A stretch of DNA of 64,000 nucleotides from CAZFIM01 sp964519615 (GTDB lineage: Bacteria > Chloroflexota > Dehalococcoidia > GIF9 > UBA5629): the NCBI GenBank assembly GCA_964519615.1, contig CAZFIM010000002.1, positions 38,174 to 102,173 on the forward strand. The letters are read 5' to 3'. Shown piece by piece: positions 26,758 to 36,511 of the stretch (position 1 is its first letter; each line of letters starts with the position of its first letter). The notes beneath the pieces are model-generated. The model did no database searches and had not been told where the DNA came from. It worked only from the letters and a program-made list of their open reading frames with translations. Both the position numbers and the translations under genes were made by a program.

Positions 26758-28230
26758 CTAGCCTGTAAAGAGTTTTGAGGCCGCCTGTGCCAGGCTTACA
26801 AAACTGCCCGGAATAATACCCAGCAGCAGCACGAAGAGGCAGGCTATACCCAAAGCTACGCGCAGCGCTATGGTCGATGGAACTTTCTCGCTGGAGGCAG
26901 GTTCTCCCGTCCACATTACCTTCACTACTCTGAGATAGTAGAAGGCTGAGATAACGCTGTTGATGACCGCGACCACGACCAGCCATACCAGCCCGTTTTG
27001 TACGGCTCCGTTGAAAATATAGAGCTTGGCGATAAGTCCGCCGGTAGGGGGCAGGCCTATTAGCGATATCATGCAGAAGCTGAGGGCTATAGCCAGCAGC
27101 GGTGCACGCCTGATCATACCGGTAAAATCGGAGATATCATCGCTTGCTATTTTATTGGAGATGGCGATAATGGCGAAAAATGCTCCCAGGTTGGTGACAG
27201 CATAGCTCATAAGGAAGAAGATAAGCCCGCTCTGTCCCAGCAGGTCGCCTGTGGCTGCCATGCCTACCGTTGCCAGACCGACCATCAGATATCCTGCCTG
27301 GGCGATACTGGAGTAACCGAGCATACGCTTTATATTGGACTGCAGGAGCGCCACAACATTACCCACAGTCATGGTGATAGCGGCCAGCACCGCGATAATC
27401 AGCCCCCATTCCAGGCTGAGCCAGACGGTGGATCCGAAGGCGGTGAAAAAGACCCGTGTTATAACCGCAAATCCCGCTGCTTTACTTGCCACGGAGAGAT
27501 ACGCGGTGACCGGTGTGGGAGCGCCTTCATAGACGTCCGGTACCCACATCTGGAAGGGGAAGCTGGCAATTTTAAATCCGAATCCGGCGATCATAAGCAC
27601 AATGCCCATAAGCAGGCCGGGGCTTGCCAGCAGGCTGGTGAAAGGCATGGTCTCTACCACACCGGCAATGCATACCAGACAGGTATGCTGGGTGATGCCG
27701 AAGGTAAATGCCATGCCGTAGAGAAGCACCGCTGAAGATACGGACCCAAGCAGTAAATATTTCAGGCCGGATTCGGTTGATTTCTCATCTTTTAAGAAGG
27801 TGGTCAGGACATAGAGTGAAATGCCGCTTAACTCCAGCGCAACAAAGACCGTAATCAGGTCTTCCGCTGCCGCCAGCAGCATCATCCCCATTGCCGATAT
27901 CAGCAGCAGAGCGTAATACTCGCCCTGGAAGCGTTCGAACTTATTTACGTAGTCCTGAGAAGCCAATATTACCAGACCGCAGGCCAGCAGCAGAACGATT
28001 TTGAAAAAGACCGCGAATTTATCCACCGCCAGCATGGCAAAAAAGGTATCAGTTGTGGGATGACTCCAGAGATTGATAGAGAAGCCGCATGCTACCAGCA
28101 GTGCCAGTATGCTGATTGCTGCCAGTATCTTCTTCTGCTTGATAAAAACATCGGCCAGAATTATTGCCAGAGCAGCGACCAGCAGTGTGATCTCCGGTGC
28201 GACCATGTATAGCTCGCTCACTATTACCAT
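26758..28230 (-). CDS. nuoN: NADH-quinone oxidoreductase-type subunit N
   Basis: The 490-residue antiporter-like subunit has 14 predicted helices, the discontinuous helix region with conserved Lys (LKYLLLGS) and the PDVYEGAPTPVTAYL motif. It is one of the three proton channels of complex I. It is the last gene of the nuo operon, transcribed from 36873 downwards; the 46 nt before it are the largest gap in the operon. Confidence 0.96.
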   Translation of the reverse strand: MVIVSELYMVAPEITLLVAALAIILADVFIKQKKILAAISILALLVACGFSINLWSHPTTDTFFAMLAVDKFAVFFKIVLLLACGLVILASQDYVNKFERFQGEYYALLLISAMGMMLLAAAEDLITVFVALELSGISLYVLTTFLKDEKSTESGLKYLLLGSVSSAVLLYGMAFTFGITQHTCLVCIAGVVETMPFTSLLASPGLLMGIVLMIAGFGFKIASFPFQMWVPDVYEGAPTPVTAYLSVASKAAGFAVITRVFFTAFGSTVWLSLEWGLIIAVLAAITMTVGNVVALLQSNIKRMLGYSSIAQAGYLMVGLATVGMAATGDLLGQSGLIFFLMSYAVTNLGAFFAIIAISNKIASDDISDFTGMIRRAPLLAIALSFCMISLIGLPPTGGLIAKLYIFNGAVQNGLVWLVVVAVINSVISAFYYLRVVKVMWTGEPASSEKVPSTIALRVALGIACLFVLLLGIIPGSFVSLAQAASKLFTG

Positions 28231-28276
28231 CTGTTCAGGTCATCCCATTTACATAACATTCCATTTATATTCATGA

Positions 28277-29746
28277 TCAGAATCCTGCTATTCTCACTAT
28301 CGGTTCGATACCTGCCTTGATTATGTTCGTAAGCACAGCGGGGTAGATGCCGACGACCATAATGGCCAGCACGAATAGAAAGATGGAAATCTTCTCGATC
28401 GTATCGGCATCAGGAGTTCCCTCATACTTTTCCTGCGGTGGCCCGTAGAAGACCTTTTGCAGCATATAGAGAATATAGCCCGCCGTCAGCACAATGCCGA
28501 AGACGCCCAGCAGCGTATATATTTTAATTCCTGTCACAGCAGTACTGGAGAAGCAGCCGGTGAAGGTGATAAACTCGGCGGCAAAGCCGCTGGTTCCTGG
28601 AAGACCAAGAGATGCCAACCCGGCTATACTGAAAACCACCACGATAACCGGCATCTGCCTGGCAAGTCCTCCCAGCGTATCTATATTGCGGTTGTGGGTC
28701 TTATCGTAGACAAGTCCCACCATAGCGAAGAGCAGCCCGGTGATGATGCCGTGGCTGAACATCTGCAGGGTTGCGCCGGTAAGGCTTATCTCATTCAAGG
28801 CAAATATACCCAGCAGTACATAGCCCATGTGGCTTACGCTGCTGTAGGCGATAAGCCGCTTCAGGTCGGTCTGTCTGAGCGTGATGCCTGCTCCGTATAA
28901 TATGCCTATCACTGCCAGGATTACCAGTATCGGCGCATAGAGGCGTGCCATATCCGGCATGATGCTCACGCACAGGCGAATCATTCCGTAGCCTCCCATC
29001 TTCAGCAGCGCACCCGCCAGTATGACGCTCACCGCGGTGGGAGCATCGGTATGGGCATCAGGCAGCCACGTGTGGAAGGGGAACATAGGCAGTTTGATGG
29101 CAAAGCCGATAAAGAGCAGGAAGAACATCGCCGCCAGAGGTATTACCGGGCGTATGCCGGCACCTGCCAGCGCTATCATATCGAAGCTGCCGGTAGAGAA
29201 GTAGAGCGTTAGAATGCCCGCCATCATCATTGCGCTTCCGGTGAGGGTATACAGAACATACTTCATGGCGGAGTATTCTTTGCGGCCGCTGCCCCAGATG
29301 GAAATAAGGAAATACATGGGGAAGAGTTCAAGCTCCCAGAAAAGGAAGAAGAGTATCAGATCCAGCGAGCAGAAGACGCCGAGAATGCTCAGTTCCAGCA
29401 GCAGCAGCCAGATGAAATACTCCTTGATTCTGAGCGTTACCTTCAATGATATCAGCACGGTGAGGAAGCCCAGAAAAGTCATCAGTATGACCATGGGCAG
29501 GTTGATGCCGTCCACGCCGACATGGTAAGAGGCATTGATAGCAGGAATCCAGGCTAGCTTCTCTTCAAACTGAATCCCGGAGGCAGCACGGTCGAATTGT
29601 GAAAAGACCACCAGCGAAAGCACGAACGCGGCCAGAGTAGCAATAAGGGCGGTGTACCTGATCGCTTTTTCCTGCCGTGAAGACAGGAAAGCGATAACTA
29701 TCAGCCCGATTAGCGGGAGCAGCAATATTGTACTCAGATAACCCAA
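28277..29746 (-). CDS. nuoM: NADH-quinone oxidoreductase-type subunit M
   Basis: The 489-residue membrane protein has the NuoM hallmarks: WELELFPMYFLISIWG with the ion-path Glu, LPMFPFHTWLPDAHTDAPTA in shortened form, and AYSSVSHMGYV. It starts at TTG after a GAGGT-type ribosome-binding site 12 nt downstream of nuoL. It forms a proton channel in the membrane arm of complex I. Confidence 0.96.
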   Translation of the reverse strand: MGYLSTILLLPLIGLIVIAFLSSRQEKAIRYTALIATLAAFVLSLVVFSQFDRAASGIQFEEKLAWIPAINASYHVGVDGINLPMVILMTFLGFLTVLISLKVTLRIKEYFIWLLLLELSILGVFCSLDLILFFLFWELELFPMYFLISIWGSGRKEYSAMKYVLYTLTGSAMMMAGILTLYFSTGSFDMIALAGAGIRPVIPLAAMFFLLFIGFAIKLPMFPFHTWLPDAHTDAPTAVSVILAGALLKMGGYGMIRLCVSIMPDMARLYAPILVILAVIGILYGAGITLRQTDLKRLIAYSSVSHMGYVLLGIFALNEISLTGATLQMFSHGIITGLLFAMVGLVYDKTHNRNIDTLGGLARQMPVIVVVFSIAGLASLGLPGTSGFAAEFITFTGCFSSTAVTGIKIYTLLGVFGIVLTAGYILYMLQKVFYGPPQEKYEGTPDADTIEKISIFLFVLAIMVVGIYPAVLTNIIKAGIEPIVRIAGF

Positions 29747-29757
29747 ATTACATTACC

Positions 29758-31680
29758 TCATCCGAACAAATATACACAAAGTGCAATTGCGATAATTCCA
29801 ATAACAATGAACATCCCGTAGACCTGCAGCTGGCCTGTCTGCGCCTGCCGGATGACCCTGCTTGCCGCTGAGGTTCCGCTGGCGATGCCGTTGACTGCGC
29901 CGTCGACCGCTTTGCTGTCAAAGAATGAAAATGCCCTGAAAATGCCATTGTAGAGGACAGTGCGTATAATAACGTTTTCATAGAGCTCGTCCAGCCAGTA
30001 CTTGCGTGAGAAAAGAAGATAAAGCGGTTTGAATATATTGCCCAGCGATTCTGCCGAAATAATTTTTGCACTGTAAACAATATATGCCGTCAGAATCCCC
30101 GCAAGGGCAACAGCAAGTGAGACCAAGGGTACCGGGTGTGTTAAGATGCCGAAGAAGCCGCCGAAAAAGCCGTGGACTTCATGTGCAGCCTCGTGCCCCA
30201 TGAAAGCATCGAACCCACCCGCAGCATTCCACCATCCCGCTACAATAGAGAAGAATGCCAGGATAACGAGCGGGACCACCATTACCGGAGTGGACTCATG
30301 CGGCCCGTGATGCTCATGTGAGCTATGGCCGCTTTCCTCCGAGGGTGCTCCTCCCCTGTACTCCCCTCCGAATGTCATGAAAATAGCCCTGAACATGTAG
30401 AAAGCGGTCATAAAGACAGTTATCATCGCCAGATAGAACAGCAGCGGCTGTCCGCCCGCTCCTGCAACGATCTCGTCTTTACTCCAGAAACCGGATAAAG
30501 GCCATATTCCGGAAAGGCTGAGGGAACCGATAAGGAAGGTGGCATAGGTCCATGGCATGGTCTTGCGCAGGCCGCCCATCAACCGCATGTCAAAAGTATT
30601 GGTGCTGTGGTTGACGCTGCCCGCTCCTAAAAACAGGAGAGCTTTGAAGAAAGCATGTGTAAACAGATGGAATATGCCTGCAGCTATACCGGCTGTGCCC
30701 AATCCCAGCATCATATAGCCCAACTGGCTAATGGTGGAGTAAGCCAGCACGCGTTTGATATCGTTCATCACCAGGCCCATGCTGGCAGCGAAAATAGCAG
30801 TGAAGCCGCCGATATAGGCTACGGTTGCCAGGGCGGTGGGGGATGCTTCGAAGAAGGGATAAAAACGCGCCACCAGGAAAACGCCGGCGGCTACCATTGT
30901 CGCTGCATGTATCAGCGCGCTGACGGGTGTAGGACCTTCCATGGCGTCCGGCAGCCAGACATGGAGCGGGAACTGTGCTGATTTGCCAGCGGCACCGGCA
31001 AAGATGCCCAGTGCCACCCATGTGAGCACGGTTCCGCTCAATGTGCCCGCCAGCACCATAGCGTGCAGTTCCTCGGTATCGAAAGTACCTGTTGTGGTGA
31101 ATAACATGAGAATGGCGGCTAAAAAGCCCAGGTCGCCAAATCGGGTGACGATAAATGCCTTCTTGGCTGCGTTTGCCGCGGAAGGCTTGTGAAACCAGAA
31201 ACCGATAAGCAGGTATGAACCCAGCCCCACTCCCTCCCAGAAGAGGAACATAAATACAAGATTATCCGCCATCACCAGGCCCAGCATGCATAATGTAAAC
31301 AGTGACATGAAGGCATAGTAGCGTGGATACCCGGGATCTCCGTGCATATATCCCTGCGAATATATCTGTACCATCAAGCTGATAAAGCTCACTACCACCG
31401 CCATAACCGCTGTCAAGGAGTCAATCAGCAGTCCTGCGCTGATGCTTAAGTTCCCGATAACCAGCCACTGAATATCGGGCATATCCAGTTTGTGCCCCGG
31501 AGTGCCCATCACGGCGATCAGCATCCAGATGGACAGCACGCATGAGATGCCTATCGCGGCAATTGTCACGTATCCGCTCAACCGCGGTCTGTCATTAAAA
31601 AACGGCCGCAAGATAAAGGCGATGAGCAGCAGCGAAATCACCGGAAAAAGGAGTATCAGCCATGGTACCTGATAGGGCAT
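29758..31680 (-). CDS. nuoL: NADH-quinone oxidoreductase-type subunit L
   Basis: The 640-residue subunit has the NuoL core (FLFWEGVGLGSYLLIGFW, QFPLHVWLPDAMEGPTPVSA, STISQLGYMMLG). A His-rich loop (about 450-465), a C-terminal amphipathic region and a final helix correspond to the lateral arm of subunit L. It is the distal proton channel of complex I. Its ATG abuts the end of the small DUF2007 gene. Confidence 0.96.
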   Translation of the reverse strand: MPYQVPWLILLFPVISLLLIAFILRPFFNDRPRLSGYVTIAAIGISCVLSIWMLIAVMGTPGHKLDMPDIQWLVIGNLSISAGLLIDSLTAVMAVVVSFISLMVQIYSQGYMHGDPGYPRYYAFMSLFTLCMLGLVMADNLVFMFLFWEGVGLGSYLLIGFWFHKPSAANAAKKAFIVTRFGDLGFLAAILMLFTTTGTFDTEELHAMVLAGTLSGTVLTWVALGIFAGAAGKSAQFPLHVWLPDAMEGPTPVSALIHAATMVAAGVFLVARFYPFFEASPTALATVAYIGGFTAIFAASMGLVMNDIKRVLAYSTISQLGYMMLGLGTAGIAAGIFHLFTHAFFKALLFLGAGSVNHSTNTFDMRLMGGLRKTMPWTYATFLIGSLSLSGIWPLSGFWSKDEIVAGAGGQPLLFYLAMITVFMTAFYMFRAIFMTFGGEYRGGAPSEESGHSSHEHHGPHESTPVMVVPLVILAFFSIVAGWWNAAGGFDAFMGHEAAHEVHGFFGGFFGILTHPVPLVSLAVALAGILTAYIVYSAKIISAESLGNIFKPLYLLFSRKYWLDELYENVIIRTVLYNGIFRAFSFFDSKAVDGAVNGIASGTSAASRVIRQAQTGQLQVYGMFIVIGIIAIALCVYLFG

Positions 31681-31874
31681 CAGAGTTTTCTCAAGACCTC
31701 CTCAACTACATGGACTCTTTCCTGTGAGACGTAGATGTTGTATCCGGCCTGCAGTTGTGAGCCCGGCTTTTCCGGGTCCGGCAGCAGGCGGGTGGGGATT
31801 CCCTCACCCTCGAACAACTCCTTCCACATCTCTGCTATTATTAGATTAGGAGCGCTTTTTACATGAACCCACAT
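31680..31874 (-). CDS. small DUF2007-like protein inside the nuo operon
   Basis: The 64-residue protein begins WVHVKSAPNLIIAEMWKELF and contains GIPTRLLPDPE and VSQERVHVVEEVL. That pattern fits the DUF2007 (putative signal-transducing, ferredoxin-like fold) family. It is inserted between nuoK and nuoL and touches nuoL, so it is co-expressed with complex I. A role in assembly or regulation of the complex is only a guess. Confidence 0.7.
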   Translation of the reverse strand: MWVHVKSAPNLIIAEMWKELFEGEGIPTRLLPDPEKPGSQLQAGYNIYVSQERVHVVEEVLRKL

Positions 31875-31884
31875 ATTAGCTTCT

Positions 31885-32196
31885 CTACCATTTAGTCAGA
31901 TCGAACTTATCGACATTTATTGACTGTCGGTTGCGGTAAATTGCGATGATAATGGCAATTCCCACCGCTGCTTCTGCGGCCGCAACGGCCATAACGAATA
32001 TAGCGAATATCTGTCCCGTCAGCAATGACGGGTCTGAATAGCGCGAGAAAGCGATGAGCGCTATATTAACCGCATTGAGCATAATCTCAATACACATAAG
32101 TATTATGACGGCATTACGCTTGGCCAGTACGCCGTACAGGCCTATGGAGAACAGAATAACCGAAAGAATTAAATAGTGCTCCAGCGTTACTGCCAT
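31885..32196 (-). CDS. nuoK: NADH-quinone oxidoreductase-type subunit K
   Basis: The 103-residue protein has three helices and the two conserved membrane glutamates, in MCIEIMLNAVNI and AAAEAAVGIAIII, as expected for NuoK, which links the Q-module channel to the antiporter-like subunits. It lies 4 nt after nuoJ. Confidence 0.96.
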   Translation of the reverse strand: MAVTLEHYLILSVILFSIGLYGVLAKRNAVIILMCIEIMLNAVNIALIAFSRYSDPSLLTGQIFAIFVMAVAAAEAAVGIAIIIAIYRNRQSINVDKFDLTKW

Positions 32197-32200
32197 AGAA

Positions 32201-32686
32201 TTACTTCTCCCTGATGAGCACGATCGCTCCCAGTATCGCCGTTAACAGCAGCACAGCCGTTATCTCCACTGGCAGCAGATATCCTCCCATCCCGAAAAGG
32301 CGTGAGCCTAAAAAGGCTACTGTCGGCTCCTGCGGAGGCGTTGTGCTGATAAACCAAGCTGTATGGACGATCGATAGTATCAGTATTATTGCCAGCAGCC
32401 CTCCTATGATCAATGCGGGAAGGCGCAGTCTGCCGGAAGGATTGCCGTGTTGCGCATCTCTAGTAAGCATTATCCCCACGATGATCAGAATGGAGATGGC
32501 GCCGACGTAGACCAGTATCTGGACCACAGCCAGAAAATCTGCGTGCAAGGTAATATAGATGCCTGCTATAGTGATGAAGAGCAGCACCAGTGAGAGCGCC
32601 GCACGAAAGACATCGCGCAGCAGCACAACCGCTGCCGCTGCGGCAACCGTTATAATCGACAGTATCCAGAAAGCTGCATCAAACAC
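32201..32686 (-). CDS. nuoJ: NADH-quinone oxidoreductase-type subunit J
   Basis: The 161-residue membrane subunit has five helices and the typical VQILVYVGAISILIIVGIML segment with the pi-bulge helix. It starts at GTG and overlaps the end of nuoI by 8 nt. It is part of the proton-translocation path near the quinone site. Confidence 0.95.
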   Translation of the reverse strand: MFDAAFWILSIITVAAAAAVVLLRDVFRAALSLVLLFITIAGIYITLHADFLAVVQILVYVGAISILIIVGIMLTRDAQHGNPSGRLRLPALIIGGLLAIILILSIVHTAWFISTTPPQEPTVAFLGSRLFGMGGYLLPVEITAVLLLTAILGAIVLIREK

Positions 32687-33227
32687 CGCGCCCTCTCTTT
32701 TTGCTCAGCGGGAAGTAATAAAGCTTTTGCCCGCCTTCTTCACGTTCTTTATCGCCGTAGACGAGCAGAGTTTGTTTGGGCAGTGAGGCGGCGAACTCCG
32801 GCCGCATATAACCGCTGGGCTGTTTCAGCGCCGGCGAGATCTGCTCTTTTGACAGCACCAGATCCTTGCGGCGGTACTGTGCCCGCTCATAGCTCATCCC
32901 CATTGCAAGGGCATTATAGGGGCATGACTCCACGCACAAACCGCAAAACATACATCTGCCTGTATCGACCTCAAATTTATCAACGATATAGTGCCCCTTG
33001 CCGTCGCTGTGGGTTACTATCTCGATATTGCCCTGCGGGCACGCTTTGGCGCAGGTGGCACAGCCGGTGCACCGCTCCTGCAGCCATACCAGCTCATTGC
33101 CGCGCAGCCTGCGCGACATGACCAGTTTTTCCTCCGGGTACTGAACGGTGATGGGCTGGCGGAAGAAATGTTGGAGGGTAAGTGCCATTCCTTTCAGTAT
33201 CCCTTTGCCGTAGCGCTCAAACTTCAA
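32679..33227 (-). CDS. nuoI: NADH-quinone oxidoreductase-type subunit I (2x[4Fe-4S])
   Basis: The 182-residue subunit has two ferredoxin motifs, CTGCATCAKACP and CMFCGLCVESCP, that bind clusters N6a and N6b. The N-terminal amphipathic part packs on the membrane. With no NuoEFG in the operon, these clusters are the probable electron entry side, accepting electrons from ferredoxin or another donor. The start is TTG and overlaps nuoH by 11 nt. Confidence 0.95.
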   Translation of the reverse strand: MKFERYGKGILKGMALTLQHFFRQPITVQYPEEKLVMSRRLRGNELVWLQERCTGCATCAKACPQGNIEIVTHSDGKGHYIVDKFEVDTGRCMFCGLCVESCPYNALAMGMSYERAQYRRKDLVLSKEQISPALKQPSGYMRPEFAASLPKQTLLVYGDKEREEGGQKLYYFPLSKKRGRGV

Positions 33228-34329
33228 CCTTGCCGCCTCCCAGTGTAAACAGTCTGGACCAGAGCAGAATCAGGACGCCCGCCAGCGCAAAATTGATTAA
33301 GAGAATAACCCAGGGGAGTGTCTGGGGTATCCACAGTACCTCCAGCGCGATAATGAAGAGATTGATAACCGCCATTGGGAAAAGCCCTTTCCAGGCAAAG
33401 GACATGAGCTGATCCACGCGCAGCCGCGGAAGGGTGCCGCGTATCCAGACGATTACCAGAAAGACGATAAGCATTTTTATTAAGAACCAGATGATTCCCG
33501 GCAAGAGAGGGCCTTTCCAGCCGCTTAAGAAAAGAGAGGTGATGATTGCCGAGTATACCACAGTGTGCCCATACTCTCCCAGATAGAACATGGCGAATTT
33601 CATGCCGGAGTACTCGGTGTGATACCCTGCTACTATCTCCGAGTCCGCTTCCAGCAGATCGAAGGGACAGCGGTTCATCTCCGCCAGCGCTCCGATAAAA
33701 AAGATAATAAAACCCAGCGGCTGCAGCAGGATAAAGGGGACGGTCTGAACTTCCACAATCTGGTTTATGGAGAGTGATCCTACCATAAGCACCACTCCCA
33801 GGAGTGAGAGCACTACCGGCAGCTCATAGCTCACCATCTGCGCTACTGTGCGCATGGCGGCAATTAGTGCGTATTTATTGTTGGAAGACCAGCCTGCCAT
33901 GTAAATACCGACGGCGGAGATAGAGCTGATAGCGATAATATAGACGATGCCCACGTTGAGGTCTGCGTATATCGCCCCGCGGTGTATGGGGATGACAGCG
34001 AAGATAAGCAGTATGGGAATGAATACCACCAGAGGTGCCAGAAAATGAATAACCTTATCAGCTTTGGCCGGTACGATGTCCTCTTTGAGAAGTATCTTGA
34101 CCGCGGTGGCAATAGGCTGGAAAATGCCTTCCGGTCCCAGCCGGTTGGGTCCCAGCCGTATTTGGAAACGTCCTAATGCCCTGCGCTCGACATAGATAAA
34201 CACGATTACCATTGTGAGTACAAGACCCAGTATGACGATAATTCCGGCTACGGAAGGAAGCAGATATGCCGCCCAGTGAGGCATATAATGTGACAGCCAC
34301 AGTTCGAACTGCTCCAGAAGCGTCATCAT
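33217..34329 (-). CDS. nuoH: NADH-quinone oxidoreductase-type subunit H
   Basis: The start at 34329 overlaps the nuoD stop (ATGA) and is preferred to one 21 nt upstream. The 370-residue subunit has eight or more helices and the quinone-site loops typical of NuoH: RLGPNRLGPEGIFQPIATA, LAEMNRCPFDLLEADSE and EYSGMKFAMFYLGEY. The many acidic residues of the E-channel are present. It joins the hydrophilic arm to the membrane arm. Confidence 0.96.
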   Translation of the reverse strand: MMTLLEQFELWLSHYMPHWAAYLLPSVAGIIVILGLVLTMVIVFIYVERRALGRFQIRLGPNRLGPEGIFQPIATAVKILLKEDIVPAKADKVIHFLAPLVVFIPILLIFAVIPIHRGAIYADLNVGIVYIIAISSISAVGIYMAGWSSNNKYALIAAMRTVAQMVSYELPVVLSLLGVVLMVGSLSINQIVEVQTVPFILLQPLGFIIFFIGALAEMNRCPFDLLEADSEIVAGYHTEYSGMKFAMFYLGEYGHTVVYSAIITSLFLSGWKGPLLPGIIWFLIKMLIVFLVIVWIRGTLPRLRVDQLMSFAWKGLFPMAVINLFIIALEVLWIPQTLPWVILLINFALAGVLILLWSRLFTLGGGKVEV

Positions 34330-35429
34330 CGGTCTATCTCCGCAAGACAAATGTCAATACTGCCGAAGGTAATAATGAGATCGGCGATCTTCCAGCCGCG
34401 TACCATATCCCGCAGGGCGGTCAGGTTAAGCAGCTCGCAGGGACGTACGTGAAAACGGTAGGGTGCAATGGAGTTATCGCTCACCAGGTAGAAGGCAAGC
34501 TCTCCCTTTGGAGCTTCGATACGGCCGTAGACCTCTCCCGCAGGCGGACGCAGCAGCAGAGGTACATCTGTACAGACCTCTCCCGGCGGGATATCTTTAA
34601 CGGCTTGTTTGAGGATTTTTACGCTCTCTCGCATTTCCAGCATTTTCACCATGAAGCGGTCATAGCAGTCCCCGTTTTCTCCCGTGGGGATATCGAAATC
34701 GAATCTATCATAGATCGAATACGGGGCAGCGCGCCGCAGGTCCCATTTCATGCCGCTGGCTCTGAGCACGGGGCCGCTGGCGCCGCTGTTTACGGCCAGT
34801 TCGCGGGACAGTACGCCCACACCTTTACTGCGTACCAGCAGTATCTCATTTTCGGAGAGCAATTGCTCGTATTCGTCTATAAAGCCGGGCATCTCATCGA
34901 TGAAGCGCTCCAGAGCCGGCATAAACTCCTCCGGCAGGTCCTGGCTGACGCCTCCGATGCGCATATAATTATAGGTAAGCCTCTGCCCGCAGACCATCTC
35001 GAACAGGTCCATAATCTTCTCACGTTCACGCCACATGTAAAGCACGGGCGTCATCATTGCCCCCATATCGTTAAGGAAAAAGCCTACACCCATCAGATGG
35101 CTGGATATACGCATAAGCTCGGCCATGATTATTCTGATGTACTCCGCTCTTTCCGGAACGGCTATATCGGCAAGCTTCTCTACCGACATGACATACGCCA
35201 GGTTATTGGTCATCGAAGTAAGATAGTCCAGCCGGTCAGTGAAAGGTATATTCTGCGTATAGGTACGGCCTTCAGCCAATTTTTCTATACCGCGGTGCAG
35301 GTATCCGATGACGGGTTCCACGTCGACGATGACCTCACCATCGAGCGTTACCCTCATCCTGAATACTCCGTGTGTGGAGGGATGCTGCGGCCCCATATTC
35401 AATATGAATGGTTCTGTCCGTAACGCCAT
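34326..35429 (-). CDS. nuoD: NADH-quinone oxidoreductase-type subunit D (49 kDa)
   Basis: The 367-residue subunit starts with NMGPQHPSTHGVFRMR and has VIGYLHRGIEKL, PFTDRLDYLTSM and the C-terminal GSIDICLAEIDR, all family hallmarks related to NiFe-hydrogenase large subunits. It forms the quinone cavity with NuoB. It is separate from NuoC here (not fused), immediately downstream of it. Confidence 0.96.
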   Translation of the reverse strand: MALRTEPFILNMGPQHPSTHGVFRMRVTLDGEVIVDVEPVIGYLHRGIEKLAEGRTYTQNIPFTDRLDYLTSMTNNLAYVMSVEKLADIAVPERAEYIRIIMAELMRISSHLMGVGFFLNDMGAMMTPVLYMWREREKIMDLFEMVCGQRLTYNYMRIGGVSQDLPEEFMPALERFIDEMPGFIDEYEQLLSENEILLVRSKGVGVLSRELAVNSGASGPVLRASGMKWDLRRAAPYSIYDRFDFDIPTGENGDCYDRFMVKMLEMRESVKILKQAVKDIPPGEVCTDVPLLLRPPAGEVYGRIEAPKGELAFYLVSDNSIAPYRFHVRPCELLNLTALRDMVRGWKIADLIITFGSIDICLAEIDR

Positions 35430-35900
35430 TTAGAGATAGTCCCTCCGCAGGGGGTGTCCCGGGAACCCTTCCCAGAGAAACAGCCGTTTGAGATTGGGAT
35501 GTCCGGTAAAAGTTATACCCATCAGGTCATAAAGCTCTCTTTCCTGATAGTCCGCTGCCCGCCATAGATCGTATACAGAGTCTATGACAGGGTTTTGACG
35601 GTCATAGAGATGCGTTTTCAGTACGAGACTGTGGTTGTGTTCGAGCGATACCAGATGATAGACAAGTTCGAAGCGGTCCAGATAGTCGACCGCGGTAAGG
35701 CTGGCAAGATAATCGAACCTCATATCCTGCGCGTTCTTTAAATGTTCGGCAGTCCGGTAAAGTATATCTGAGCCGACCACCATCGTGTTTTCACCCTGGA
35801 TGGTAATTTCGCCCGGTACTGCTTGTGCTATCTTCTGTTTGACCTCTTCGGCATTTAAATGGACTGTCAAAGAAACTATGTGCCTCCGTATGTTTTGCAT
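35430..35900 (-). CDS. nuoC: NADH-quinone oxidoreductase-type subunit C (30 kDa)
   Basis: The 156-residue protein has the NuoC signature region near its end: WRAADYQERELYDLMGITF, then HPNLKRLFLWEGFPGHPLRRDY. It stabilises the NuoB/NuoD interface. It is short for the family and stops exactly one base before nuoD begins. Confidence 0.95.
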   Translation of the reverse strand: MQNIRRHIVSLTVHLNAEEVKQKIAQAVPGEITIQGENTMVVGSDILYRTAEHLKNAQDMRFDYLASLTAVDYLDRFELVYHLVSLEHNHSLVLKTHLYDRQNPVIDSVYDLWRAADYQERELYDLMGITFTGHPNLKRLFLWEGFPGHPLRRDYL

Positions 35901-35911
35901 GCTGCGGGAGT

Positions 35912-36511
35912 CTAGATTTTATGTCTGGCCAGCGAATCGTTGCCTATCTTTTTATGCAGCATGGTTATTGCGTGAATAAGCCCTTCCGGTCTGGGTGGGC
36001 ACCCCGGTACATAGACATCGACAGGAACGATATGATTGATACCCGGAACGACACTGTACGATTCTCTGAATGTTCCTCCGCTGATAGCACAGGCTCCCAT
36101 CGCGATCACCCATTTAGGCTCAGCCATCTGCTCGTAGATCATTTTGACGGCCGGGGCCATTTTCCAGGTGAGCGTGCCGGCCACGATCATAAGGTCTGCC
36201 TGACGTGGTGACCAGCGGAAGATATCCATGCCGAAACGGGAGATATCGAAACGCGAGCATGCTGTCCCGATCATCTCGAAGGCGCAGCATGCCAGGCCGA
36301 ACATGAGTGGAAATATGGAACGGGAACGTGCCCAATCCAGAATATAATCGACTGTGGTGAGGCCTATATTGCGCTTAAGCTCCTCATCGAGCCACGCATC
36401 GGGGTCAGGAATGACGTACTTTTCAGCGTTTTCCCGCAGGCGTATTATACGCTCCGCTTCCGCTATATCGATCTCATGAGAGGAAGCGATCTGAGGCCTT
36501 TCTATTTCCAC
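35912..36511 (-). CDS. nuoB: NADH-quinone oxidoreductase-type subunit B (cluster N2)
   Basis: The 199-residue subunit has the adjacent Cys pair and further ligands of cluster N2 (LACCAFEMIGTACSRFD, MGACAISGG, YVPGCPPRPE), the last cluster before quinone. The start is GTG and overlaps the end of nuoA by 10 nt. The C terminus is somewhat extended (to residue 199) relative to short family members. Confidence 0.96.
   Translation of the reverse strand: MEIERPQIASSHEIDIAEAERIIRLRENAEKYVIPDPDAWLDEELKRNIGLTTVDYILDWARSRSIFPLMFGLACCAFEMIGTACSRFDISRFGMDIFRWSPRQADLMIVAGTLTWKMAPAVKMIYEQMAEPKWVIAMGACAISGGTFRESYSVVPGINHIVPVDVYVPGCPPRPEGLIHAITMLHKKIGNDSLARHKI

Noticed and set aside
34266..35423. Long open frame on the plus strand opposite nuoD
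   Set aside because: It is an antisense shadow of a clear nuoD gene; its translation has no domain features.
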